DNA of 41,453 bases from NCBI RefSeq assembly GCF_002276045.1, contig NZ_NQMR01000018.1, positions 1 through 41,453 on the forward strand. The letters run 5' to 3'. The DNA is from Pseudoalteromonas sp. NBT06-2 (GTDB lineage: Bacteria > Pseudomonadota > Gammaproteobacteria > Enterobacterales > Alteromonadaceae). The position numbers were made by a program, and so were the translations under genes. This document shows, piece after piece, positions 27,421-35,418 of this stretch. The notes below the pieces were generated by a model. The model had not been told where the DNA came from. It ran no database searches and worked only from the letters and a program-made list of their open reading frames with translations. The number at the start of each line of letters is the position of its first letter. Positions within the stretch are counted from its first letter, which is position 1.

Positions 27421-28339
27421 AATATTAAAAGCCCTTGCTATTCCAACATGTCTATTTTATTTATCAGGGTGTGAACATCCTGAACACGCAAGTGTACAGC
27501 CAATATCTGAACTGAAAAACAAGGCACCATTAACGATAGCAACTTGGAATATTGAACACTTAGCTTACCCCAGTGATACTGGATGTAAACCAAGAAACCA
27601 AGAAGATATCGAAAAGCTACGTACATATGCCAAAAACTTAGATGCCAGTATTATCGCATTACAAGAAGTAGCATCAAAAGAAGCATTAAAATCCATTTTC
27701 CCTGAAAATAACTGGCAGCTGATCATGTCTGATCGTGAAGATAGCCCAATATACGAATGTCGAGAGAGTAGATTTCAATCAACGCAACAAAAAGTCGCTT
27801 TCGCTGTACGTAAATCAATTCCTGTAGTAGACATTAAACATAACAATCAGTTTAACCTTGATATACCAGGGTTAAGAAATGGACTAGCTATTACTGTAAA
27901 CACACCGCTTGGTAATACTGAAATACTAAACGTTCATCTTAAAAGTGGCTGTTTTGTTAATGATTATGCAAAAAGTGGCAAAAAGGCATGTCAAGTTTTA
28001 GAAAAACAAGCTCCGATACTAGATTCATGGTTAGAACAACGTGAAAGAATTGACTCCCCTTACATCATTTTAGGAGATTTTAATCATAGATTATCAACTC
28101 CTGACAACCATTTTTTTCAGGTATTAAATAACAATTCCAATAAAAAAGAGCCATCATTACACCTTGCTACTGAAAACTTAAAAGGATGTCATCCAAGATA
28201 CCCTGAACCTATTGATCATATTGTAATTGGTGGCACTAATACTGATATTTCAAAAAAATCCGCAAGCGTTCACAGTTATATAAATATGAATGAAGATGAG
28301 ATGTTAAGTGATCATTGTGCTATTTCAATAAGCCTTTAA
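27413..28339 (+). CDS. Endonuclease/exonuclease/phosphatase-fold lipoprotein
   Basis: 308 aa from the ATG at 27413, within the last codons of folE2 (ATGAATAA overlap), implying translational coupling. The signal MNKILKALAIPTCLFYLSGC is a lipobox with Cys20 as the lipidation site. The EEP (DNase I-like) core has TIATWNIEHL, IIALQEVAS, LNVHLKSGC, IILGDFNHRL, PIDHIVIGG and the final LSDHCAIS, so all the usual metal and catalytic residues are there. It should cleave phosphodiester bonds of nucleic acid or a small substrate at the cell surface or in the periplasm. Two cysteines in GCKPRNQED and YECRES and others could form disulphides. Co-regulation with FolE2 under zinc shortage is inferred from the overlap. 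Confidence 0.9.
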   Translation: MNKILKALAIPTCLFYLSGCEHPEHASVQPISELKNKAPLTIATWNIEHLAYPSDTGCKPRNQEDIEKLRTYAKNLDASIIALQEVASKEALKSIFPENNWQLIMSDREDSPIYECRESRFQSTQQKVAFAVRKSIPVVDIKHNNQFNLDIPGLRNGLAITVNTPLGNTEILNVHLKSGCFVNDYAKSGKKACQVLEKQAPILDSWLEQRERIDSPYIILGDFNHRLSTPDNHFFQVLNNNSNKKEPSLHLATENLKGCHPRYPEPIDHIVIGGTNTDISKKSASVHSYINMNEDEMLSDHCAISISL

Positions 28340-28347
28340 CACATTTG

Positions 28348-28374
28348 GGTCATTCTCTTAATATGAGGATGACC
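28348..28374 (+). terminator. Hairpin closing the MerC-folE2-EEP operon
   Basis: GGTCATTCTC / GAGGATGACC form a 10-bp stem with one T-G pair and a 7-base loop, nine bases after the stop codon. The following sequence is AAACCTTTAAA, so the T-tail is poor. Confidence 0.5.
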
Positions 28375-28456
28375 AAACCTTTAAATTCAGGCCCCCGATA
28401 CAATATTCACTCATAGAAATATAGCTTCATTGTATTTAAAATATAATTGACTAAGC

Positions 28457-28735
28457 TCACTTTTGAAATTTTTGTATGATATCTTTTAAAGCAGCATCAA
28501 AAGCGCCTCTATTTAATGCTCCTTTTAATTGCTCAACCACAATATTAACTTGATCTTTTCGAATACTTAGCAATGTAGTGCCGGGTTCAATAACATCAAG
28601 AGGTACAACGCAGCCTCCTAAATTGAGAGACAATGATATTTCATTTTTAACTATTCCTTTATTCATATTTTTAATTATGACATGTGCTCGTGCTTGTTCT
28701 GGGGTTAATTTAGATAATATCTGAATCATTTCCAT
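28457..28735 (-). CDS. Hypothetical protein, 92 aa
   Basis: MEMIQILSKLTPEQARAHVI onward; AGGA lies nine bases before the ATG. A small soluble protein with a central beta-rich segment (NEISLSLNLGGCVVPLDVIE, then PGTTLLSIRKDQVNIVVEQL) and a C-terminal helix (FDAALKDIIQKFQK). No signal peptide or membrane helix. No family recognised. It is monocistronic, divergent from the SpoIIE-type gene and separated from it by 353 bases. Confidence 0.65.
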   Translation of the reverse strand: MEMIQILSKLTPEQARAHVIIKNMNKGIVKNEISLSLNLGGCVVPLDVIEPGTTLLSIRKDQVNIVVEQLKGALNRGAFDAALKDIIQKFQK

Positions 28736-29088
28736 CTGTTTATATCCTGTTTTAATTTTAGGTCCTCATAAAAGATAACGATTGAATATGACAATTTGAA
28801 GAGGATGTAGTATTTGTCTAATTGAATCAGAAACTATGAAACTGACGTTTAAAAAAACGATATGATTTTACAAAATAAATCAGAAGTTAAAAATTGATAC
28901 TGAATAGTTAGATAAAATTTAATCATATCGAAATAACATCTTAGATGTCTATGCTCTTGTAACCTCACAACAAGTTTGATTCTTCCGATTCTTCCGATTC
29001 TTCCGATTCTTCCGATTCTTCCGATTATTCAAATTAGGAACTATACTTTTTAAAGTTGGTTATAGTTTAACTAAAATGGTGAATATAT
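28736..29088. other. Gene-free divergent promoter region with tandem repeat
   Basis: AT-rich region between the 92-aa gene and the SpoIIE-type gene. Apart from the 9-bp tandem repeat at 28978-29030 I see no gene or strong structure. It must carry both promoters. Confidence 0.5.
28978..29030 (+). repeat. 9-bp tandem repeat, GATTCTTCC x5 plus a partial sixth
   Basis: Five exact head-to-tail copies occupy 28978-29022, followed by GATTATTC. The frame reading Asp-Ser-Ser is closed by a TAA just upstream and a TAG just downstream and has no start, so the array is not coding. It ends 58 bases before the SpoIIE-type ATG, inside the likely promoter region. Confidence 0.95.
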
Positions 29089-31215
29089 ATGCGCTTTTTA
29101 ATAGCTTATAAAATTATCTTTATTGGTTTTGTTGGGGTTTTAGCAATACTAATTAATATCTTATTTAATTACCAGGTAAGTGAATCAAACCGCGTTAGTT
29201 TATCTAATATTTCTAACTTACACATCCCATTGGTTGATAATATAAATCACTCTATCTTACAACTTAAACAAATAAAGGGCTCATTAACAATCGCGGTGTC
29301 TACTGGTGAAATAGAGTTAATTGAGGAAGTAAGAAATTTACAAGTTGGACTTGAAGCTCGTTTATTAGAAATAGCAAAAATAGATGCATCCTATGAAGGG
29401 GATGTTACAAAATATATTGATGACATACGCCGCTATTTAAATTTAGCAACTAAATTATCAATTAAAATTATCAATGAAGAAGTTTTTTCCGAAGTTGATA
29501 AGAAAATGATTAGCGAAATGAATAAACTCTATAACGATTTATTACTCGCTCTTGAAAAATCTAGAGATATACTAAGTAATCGTTTTTCTGATGTTGTCAC
29601 TGCTGCTAGTGTAGCAACTAAACGCTCAATATATATTAATTTATTTATTGCTATGATCACAGCAATTATTATTTTTATCACTGCTCTTACTATTTCTCGT
29701 TCAATTTCTACAACTATTCGACGAGTAATCAATAATATGAATAAATTAACTGAGCAAGATAGTGGATTTGAATCGCGGATAGATAGTATTAATAATGATG
29801 AAATTGGAGATTTGGTAATTGGTTTTAATTCTTTTGTTGTTGGTATGAGTAAAATATTTGTAAAGATTCAACAAGAAAAATGGTTAAAGGCTGGAATTGC
29901 CGAGCTGAATATTTGTATCAGTGATGAAAAAGATACTCGACAATTTGGTGATGCTCTCTTAAAGTTTATGGCAAGTTATGTTTCAGCCAATATAGGGTGC
30001 TTTTATATTAATGAAAAAAAAGATGGCTGTAACCTTTATCAATTAAATTCATCATATGCTTGCGCCAGTGAAAAAAAACCTCGCTTGCAATTCAAAGATG
30101 GTGAAGGGTTAATCGGTCAAGCCGCTTTAAATAAAAAAATGATGATCGTCAATAATGTACCTAATGAAAGTATTGGTGTAACAAGTGCTATGATTGAAGC
30201 TTCCCCTACAACCATTGCTATCTTACCTTTACTATTTGAAGATAGTGTCATAGGTTTAATAGAATTTGCTTTTTTAGCTGAACTAACGAAGGAACAACTG
30301 TTATTTATAGATGCTTCAATAGAGCCTATTAGCCAAAGGTTATATGCTTTAACCTCTAGAATGAATACAGAAATATTGTTAAAACAAACACAAAAACAAA
30401 CTTTAGAATTAGCATCAACTCATAAAAAAATGACTGATAGCATTAATTATGCGTCACTCATACAATCTTCGATTATTCCGAACGAAAGTGATTTTAAAAA
30501 AGCGTTTTCTGATTACTTCACATTATGGAGCCCTAGGGACATAATCGGTGGAGATATATATCTTTTCAGCTACTTACCTAATAGAAATGAATATTTACTA
30601 ATGGTAATTGATTGTACTGGCCATGGGGTTCCTGGAGCATTTGTTACAATGTTAGTAAAAGCAATTGAAAGACAAATTATTGGTAAAATCAACCAAAGTG
30701 AAAGTATTGATGTAAGTCCAGCTTGGATTTTGGGATATTTTAATAAAACGCTCAAGAAATTGCTTCATCAAGAAGATTGTAATAGCGTGAGTAATGCTGG
30801 TTTTGATGGTGGTGTATTATTATATAATAAAAACAAAAATTTAGTTAGGTATGCAGGTGCAGAATTAGCTTTACTTTTTATACAAAATGGCATGATAAAT
30901 CAAATTAAAGGAGATAGACAATCTGTAGGTTACAGAAATAGTAATAGTGCTTTTGTATTTACAGATCATGACATCGCAATAAACAAAGACACTTATTTAT
31001 ATCTCACAACTGACGGGTATATTGATCAAAATGGTGGTCCTAAAAAGTTTCCTTTTGGGAAAAAGAAACTACAAAAGACTTTGCTAGATATACATTCCAA
31101 AACATTTGAAACGCAAAAGAAAATACTTTTACAAAAAAATATAGAATATAAACAAGAAGAAGAAACAACAGATGATTTAACAGTGATTGGTTTAAAATTA
31201 GAATGCACGCAATAA
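29089..31215 (+). CDS. Membrane sensor serine phosphatase: 4-helix sensor, HAMP, GAF, SpoIIE/PP2C
   Basis: 708 aa. TM1 is near residues 5-26. A periplasmic helical domain rich in Leu/Ile/Glu follows, with TM2 near 182-203 (INLFIAMITAIIIFITALTI) and a HAMP domain (NNDEIGDLVIGFNSFVVGMS). A GAF-like domain spans about 270-430 (LQFKDGEGLIGQAALNKKMM), then a short coiled coil, and the PP2C domain from about 455. The PP2C metal motifs are intact: WSPRDIIGGDIY, DCTGHGVPGAFVTML, YLTTDGYIDQNGG and TDDLTVIGLKL. Phosphatases of this type act on anti-sigma-factor antagonists or on SiaC-like proteins. No STAS or anti-sigma kinase gene is adjacent, so its target is elsewhere. The 92-aa neighbour shows no STAS motif. 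Confidence 0.92.
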   Translation: MRFLIAYKIIFIGFVGVLAILINILFNYQVSESNRVSLSNISNLHIPLVDNINHSILQLKQIKGSLTIAVSTGEIELIEEVRNLQVGLEARLLEIAKIDASYEGDVTKYIDDIRRYLNLATKLSIKIINEEVFSEVDKKMISEMNKLYNDLLLALEKSRDILSNRFSDVVTAASVATKRSIYINLFIAMITAIIIFITALTISRSISTTIRRVINNMNKLTEQDSGFESRIDSINNDEIGDLVIGFNSFVVGMSKIFVKIQQEKWLKAGIAELNICISDEKDTRQFGDALLKFMASYVSANIGCFYINEKKDGCNLYQLNSSYACASEKKPRLQFKDGEGLIGQAALNKKMMIVNNVPNESIGVTSAMIEASPTTIAILPLLFEDSVIGLIEFAFLAELTKEQLLFIDASIEPISQRLYALTSRMNTEILLKQTQKQTLELASTHKKMTDSINYASLIQSSIIPNESDFKKAFSDYFTLWSPRDIIGGDIYLFSYLPNRNEYLLMVIDCTGHGVPGAFVTMLVKAIERQIIGKINQSESIDVSPAWILGYFNKTLKKLLHQEDCNSVSNAGFDGGVLLYNKNKNLVRYAGAELALLFIQNGMINQIKGDRQSVGYRNSNSAFVFTDHDIAINKDTYLYLTTDGYIDQNGGPKKFPFGKKKLQKTLLDIHSKTFETQKKILLQKNIEYKQEEETTDDLTVIGLKLECTQ

Positions 31216-31770
31216 GAAAGCCTTCATAATCGTGAACATATTTTATTTCTCTTTGATTGAGAGTAACACAGCAACTGGATATTTTTTAGATAGTAAGAAT
31301 ATATTGTATATAAAAGTAACGTTTAATTAATTCGATTTACTAATGTTAATGCGTTTCAAGAATCATAAGCTAAATATTATACATATTTCTTTATTTTTTA
31401 TAAATATTATACTTTAATTTGTTTTAGAAGTTGCTCATTAAATAATAATTCTAAGCTCTAGAGATCCAGTATCCAGAGTTATAAAAATGGGAGGTTCCAT
31501 TCGATAATAATTAATTTAACGTTAAATAGTGGCAGTTTACTCATTATGTTATTGCCACCTCTTAGTTGAAATTCAGATTATTAAAATTGAGCAGAGTCAA
31601 TCTTTAGAGACTCCTAACGATAAGCTAACAAATACTTGTTGTGGTATGTGGTATGCCACACATATTTATTTTTAAGTCGTTATTTATGCGGGTTTATTGA
31701 ATTATGTAAAGTAAAGATCTGCACTCTTTCATTAATTTATCAATATAACGTGAAGAGTAAGGAAGAAATA
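31216..31770. other. Gene-free region before the porin gene, with small inverted repeats
   Basis: No gene supported. An ATG at 31636 opens the porin frame early but lacks a ribosome site and a signal peptide, so the part before 31771 is taken as untranslated. Inverted repeats seen are GTGGCA / TGCCAC (31529-31558) and TGTGG / CCACA (31647-31660, followed by a T-rich run). They could terminate the upstream transcript or structure the porin leader. Confidence 0.45.
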
Positions 31771-32850
31771 ATGAAACCTAGCTTACTACTAATACCCATA
31801 ATAATTGGTTTAACTACCCATAAATCATTAGCAGATATAAAAATTAATGGTTTTGGTTCTGTTGTTGCAGGAGCCGTTCTTAAGGGGGATGGATATATTG
31901 CAGATTACCCCAACTTAGGAGTATATGAAAATCAATTTGATGTAAGCCAAGAAACACGTTTAGGTTTGCAAGCTAAAGCCCAAATTGATGACAAGCTATC
32001 AGCAACTATTCAAATGATGAGCCGATCAGCCAATGACTACTCACCAGAAGTAGAATGGCTTTACACTTCCTACAAAATCAATACCAACAGTAATGTTCAA
32101 ATAGGTCGCATGCGTATGCCTGTATACTATTACTCTGATTTTATGGATGTTGGTTATGCATACCCCTGGGTTCGCATACCTGCGGATACCTATTCGTTAG
32201 ATATTACAAATTTTAATGGTATTAAAATTAATGCCGCTAAAAAGCTAGGTGATATATACATTAAAACCTCTTTATATACCGGCCAAGAAAAAAGTGAAAG
32301 TGATGAATTAATGAGCTACTTATTTGAAAGCTTTACAACAAATATAGATCGTAGTTTCGAGAATATATTAGGAGGAGTAGTAGAAAGTAGCTACTATGAT
32401 TTTTTAGCAAGAGCAACTTATACCAAAGCTGATATGCTAGAAACGCAAACATATTATGATGGCAGTGATGCAGACATTAATTTCGATATTAAATTTTATG
32501 ATTTATTTTTAAAATATGAATTTGATATTGGTATTTCAATAATGGCAGAGTATAACAGATACAAGCCATTCTATGAATCCTATTTTGGTTCACTTGTCTA
32601 CCAAGATCAAGCTATGAGTTATTATTTAAGTTGGTCTAAATTTGATTTAGATACTGCTTTTGAAGAGCATGATACAACGAGTATTGGTGTAAGATATGAT
32701 GCTGAAAGTTATGCACTTAAATTTGATATCAGCTCAATGAAAGATAATGGTTTTAATCCATTTAGCGGTAAAACAAATCCGGTATATCACAAAGCAACTG
32801 ATAGCGGTGATGTAATAACTGCTACCATTTCACTCGACTTTGTATTTTAG
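31771..32850 (+). CDS. Small porin-like outer-membrane beta-barrel protein
   Basis: 359 aa from the ATG at 31771, with AAGGAAG six bases upstream and a signal peptide (MKPSLLLIPIIIGLTTHKSLA). The mature part begins DIKINGFGSVVAGAVLKGDG and alternates hydrophobic and polar residues as expected for beta strands. Features typical of gammaproteobacterial porins are ETRLGLQAKAQIDDKLSATI, VQIGRMRMPVYYYSDF and the C-terminal SLDFVF ending in Phe. It is shorter than trimeric OmpF-type porins. The next gene, for a PstS-like protein, starts 9 bases after the stop. This porin/half-PstS pairing next to sensor kinases suggests uptake or sensing of an anionic solute, which is inference. Confidence 0.85.
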   Translation: MKPSLLLIPIIIGLTTHKSLADIKINGFGSVVAGAVLKGDGYIADYPNLGVYENQFDVSQETRLGLQAKAQIDDKLSATIQMMSRSANDYSPEVEWLYTSYKINTNSNVQIGRMRMPVYYYSDFMDVGYAYPWVRIPADTYSLDITNFNGIKINAAKKLGDIYIKTSLYTGQEKSESDELMSYLFESFTTNIDRSFENILGGVVESSYYDFLARATYTKADMLETQTYYDGSDADINFDIKFYDLFLKYEFDIGISIMAEYNRYKPFYESYFGSLVYQDQAMSYYLSWSKFDLDTAFEEHDTTSIGVRYDAESYALKFDISSMKDNGFNPFSGKTNPVYHKATDSGDVITATISLDFVF

Positions 32851-32859
32851 GAGATAATG

Positions 32860-33276
32860 ATGAAAACATTAATACTGATTTTTGCTGCTACAATTAGTTT
32901 ACATTCACTACCTTCATATGCTGAAATTGCTGTGATTGTAAATCTAAATAACTCTGTTACAGTTAGTGCTGAAGATATCAAAGGGATATTTTTAGGAAAA
33001 ATTAATTCATTTCCTAATGGCGTACCTGCTATCCCTATCGTGCAAAAAGCTAAAACACCTGTGGCGGATGAGTTTACCAAAAAAGTATTACATAAAACTA
33101 ATAGTCAAATTCAAGCTTATTGGTCAAAATTGATTTTTACTGGGCAAGGAACTTCTCCTAAAGAGCTACAAAACAGCGAAAAAATATTATCTATCGTTTC
33201 TACCAATCCAAATACGATAAGCTATATAAATGCAGCTGATATCACTGAAAAAATAAGGGTTCTTATTAAATTTTAA
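32860..33276 (+). CDS. Half-size PstS-like periplasmic binding protein
   Basis: 138 aa from the second of two adjacent ATGs (32860), which has AGGAG six bases upstream. A signal peptide (MKTLILIFAATISLHSLPSYA) precedes the mature domain. The mature part has the signature EDIKGIFLGKINSFPNGVPA, IPIVQKAKTPVADEFTKKVL, AYWSKLIFTGQGTSPKELQN and NTISYINAADI, all typical of the second lobe region of phosphate ABC binding proteins (PBP-like). A full PstS is over twice as long, so this is a single lobe. No pstCAB genes are present. Proteins of this size are known as uncharacterised PstS-like orphans. Co-transcribed with the porin. Confidence 0.88.
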   Translation: MKTLILIFAATISLHSLPSYAEIAVIVNLNNSVTVSAEDIKGIFLGKINSFPNGVPAIPIVQKAKTPVADEFTKKVLHKTNSQIQAYWSKLIFTGQGTSPKELQNSEKILSIVSTNPNTISYINAADITEKIRVLIKF

Positions 33277-33480
33277 ATATCTTTGTTCACCTAAAAAACT
33301 TGACGTAGATCGCCATATTAGATCTGTTAGTGAGCTTTGAGTGATGGAAAATTAATGACAATAAAGGTTTTTTTAATATTTTAAGTAACACTTTAAAAAC
33401 TGAAATCAGTTCAAAACAGCCAATATTTGATTACCTTATTTTATCAAATAAAAGAGATATATATCTCACCTTATATAATT

Positions 33481-35373
33481 TCAAATGTTTAAATTATGAA
33501 TAAATATTAAGAAATCCTCTTTGTTGAAAGGCTTTTCCATAAATATAATATCTGAAGGTATTATTTTTGTCTGAATTTCAGTTTTGTCACTAGCAGATAG
33601 AATAAAATATTGTGCTAACTTATATTTTTCCCGCAATTTTTCTATTAAAAAAATGCCATTTGTGTCAGGTAGTTGATAGTCACAAATAACAAAGTTGGGT
33701 TTTACATTACTTATAAATTGCAATGCTTTTTCAGCACTATTATACGCCTGTACATTAATTCCAAGTTCTTCTAATAAACGTTGACATAATTCAAGGTTCA
33801 TCTCATCATCATCAATTATTAATGCTGATTTACCTTTTAGTATACTTCTGTTATACGTTTCCTTTTTACTTATAGTTGTATAGGGTAAGCGAAATACAAC
33901 TATTGTCCCCTTATTTTTTACGCCCCGAATACGAATTTTACCACCAATACCTTCTAAAACTTTATTACACATGTATAAGCCAACCCCAATTGCACCTTGA
34001 CCTCCCATTTTATTTAGTTCACCTGTCGTACTAAATGGATTTGAAAAAATAAGTTTAGGATTTACACTTATACCTTTACCATAATCTTGAACTATAACTC
34101 GAATATAATTACCAAATTGATTTTCAACCTCAGATATATAGCAATTTACAATTGCTCCAGAACTATACTTAAATGCATTATTCACAATATTGGTAGTAAG
34201 TTGAAAAAACTTTGGTGAATCAAAATTTATCAGGCCAATTTCTTCGCTAAAATGTAAAATTAACCGTTTTTTTGATTTAAAAGTATAAGAGCTATAATAC
34301 GATTTTATTTTATTTAATAATGCAGGTAAGTTTGTCGGTCTATTGTTTAATGTTAACTTTCCAGCTTCTGCGCAGCTATAATTCAAGGTGTTTTCAGCAA
34401 CGCTATTAAGCATATTCGCTGACCAAATAATGTTTTCTACTACTTCTTGACTCTCACTTTTTAGAGCCTCCTGTTTTTTAAGTCTTTCACAAAAATAGAT
34501 AACACTATTGATAGGTGTTCTTATTTCGTGGTTAATGGAAGATAAAATAGCAATTCTACAATTATTTTCTATATTTTCTAAATCTATTTGTTGTTTTATA
34601 TTTATATGTTTATATATTAGGAATGAACCAAGCAATCCCAAAGTGAAAATAAACACAACTGTACTTAATAAGATAAACTCATTCTGCCAACTTAAATCAT
34701 ATTCAACCAACACTGAATAATATGTATTAAGAGAGGGTAAATCGAAAAATGTATCTTGATTGTACCTATTCAACGAAGAATACCAATTAACAGGCTGTAT
34801 ATTACACTCATTAGTTTGAATTATGTGCTGTTGTCCAATTAATTTCACACAATTATCGGCAGATAAATTGAGCAGGTTTAATAACGCGTGATCTGAAATT
34901 AAATAAACTAAGTATGGATTCTCACTCTGATCCAACGGTACTATAAATGATGTAAAGTTCGGGATATCTATTATAGGAGCATTTTGAGCTGAAATATTTA
35001 TTGTTAATTTATGCTTATAGTTATTAAATTCATCTGACGAAACAAAATCTATACTATTGTGGTTATCTAGAGCAACTATATAAACACCATTTTCAGAAAT
35101 AAGCTGCTGAGTATATAATTTAAACTCTTCTGAATTAACAAAAGTAGAAGCACTAAAAAATGCCTGAATAGATGCTATATTAGTTTGGTGCTTAATCATG
35201 GATGTTTCAATTTGATTAAAAATTAATTGAGCTTGATTTTTAAAGTTATCTTTTTTACTGCTACCTTCATGTACTAACAAAATCCAATTACTGATAATAG
35301 TAAATATTAATATTGTAATTGAACTTAAAATAGAAGAGTTAAACAATTTCAAGTTGATACTTCCTTTGATCAT
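33481..35373 (-). CDS. CHASE-domain hybrid histidine kinase with C-terminal receiver
   Basis: 630 aa. TM1 is near residues 15-33. The periplasmic part has a CHASE-like stretch (ASIQAFFSASTFVNSEEFKL, then YIVALD), and TM2 is near 237-257 (FILLSTVVFIFTLGLLGSFL). The kinase core has His282 in SSINHEIRTPINSV, the N-box NIVNNAFKYS, DYGKGI and the G-box GAIGVGLYMCNKVLEGIGGK. The receiver has IIDDDEMN, the phospho-acceptor Asp565 (CDYQLPDTNG) and the late Lys in MEKPFN. There is no Hpt domain, so a separate one is needed for onward transfer; the 1068-aa kinase could supply it. It is the last gene of the minus-strand operon, 45 bases after the HD-GYP gene, and converges on the PstS-like gene. Confidence 0.9.
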   Translation of the reverse strand: MIKGSINLKLFNSSILSSITILIFTIISNWILLVHEGSSKKDNFKNQAQLIFNQIETSMIKHQTNIASIQAFFSASTFVNSEEFKLYTQQLISENGVYIVALDNHNSIDFVSSDEFNNYKHKLTINISAQNAPIIDIPNFTSFIVPLDQSENPYLVYLISDHALLNLLNLSADNCVKLIGQQHIIQTNECNIQPVNWYSSLNRYNQDTFFDLPSLNTYYSVLVEYDLSWQNEFILLSTVVFIFTLGLLGSFLIYKHINIKQQIDLENIENNCRIAILSSINHEIRTPINSVIYFCERLKKQEALKSESQEVVENIIWSANMLNSVAENTLNYSCAEAGKLTLNNRPTNLPALLNKIKSYYSSYTFKSKKRLILHFSEEIGLINFDSPKFFQLTTNIVNNAFKYSSGAIVNCYISEVENQFGNYIRVIVQDYGKGISVNPKLIFSNPFSTTGELNKMGGQGAIGVGLYMCNKVLEGIGGKIRIRGVKNKGTIVVFRLPYTTISKKETYNRSILKGKSALIIDDDEMNLELCQRLLEELGINVQAYNSAEKALQFISNVKPNFVICDYQLPDTNGIFLIEKLREKYKLAQYFILSASDKTEIQTKIIPSDIIFMEKPFNKEDFLIFIHNLNI

Positions 35374-35418
35374 TACCCGACAAGCAGAAAAATATTAATT
35401 TAATGTTAAATATCGGAG

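Noticed and set aside
28978..29030. Asp-Ser-Ser repeat protein encoded by the 9-bp array
   Set aside because: The frame is closed by stops immediately on both sides and has no start codon.
31636..31770. Extended N-terminus of the porin from an ATG at 31636
   Set aside because: No ribosome site there, and it would bury a clear signal peptide that follows a good ribosome site at 31771.
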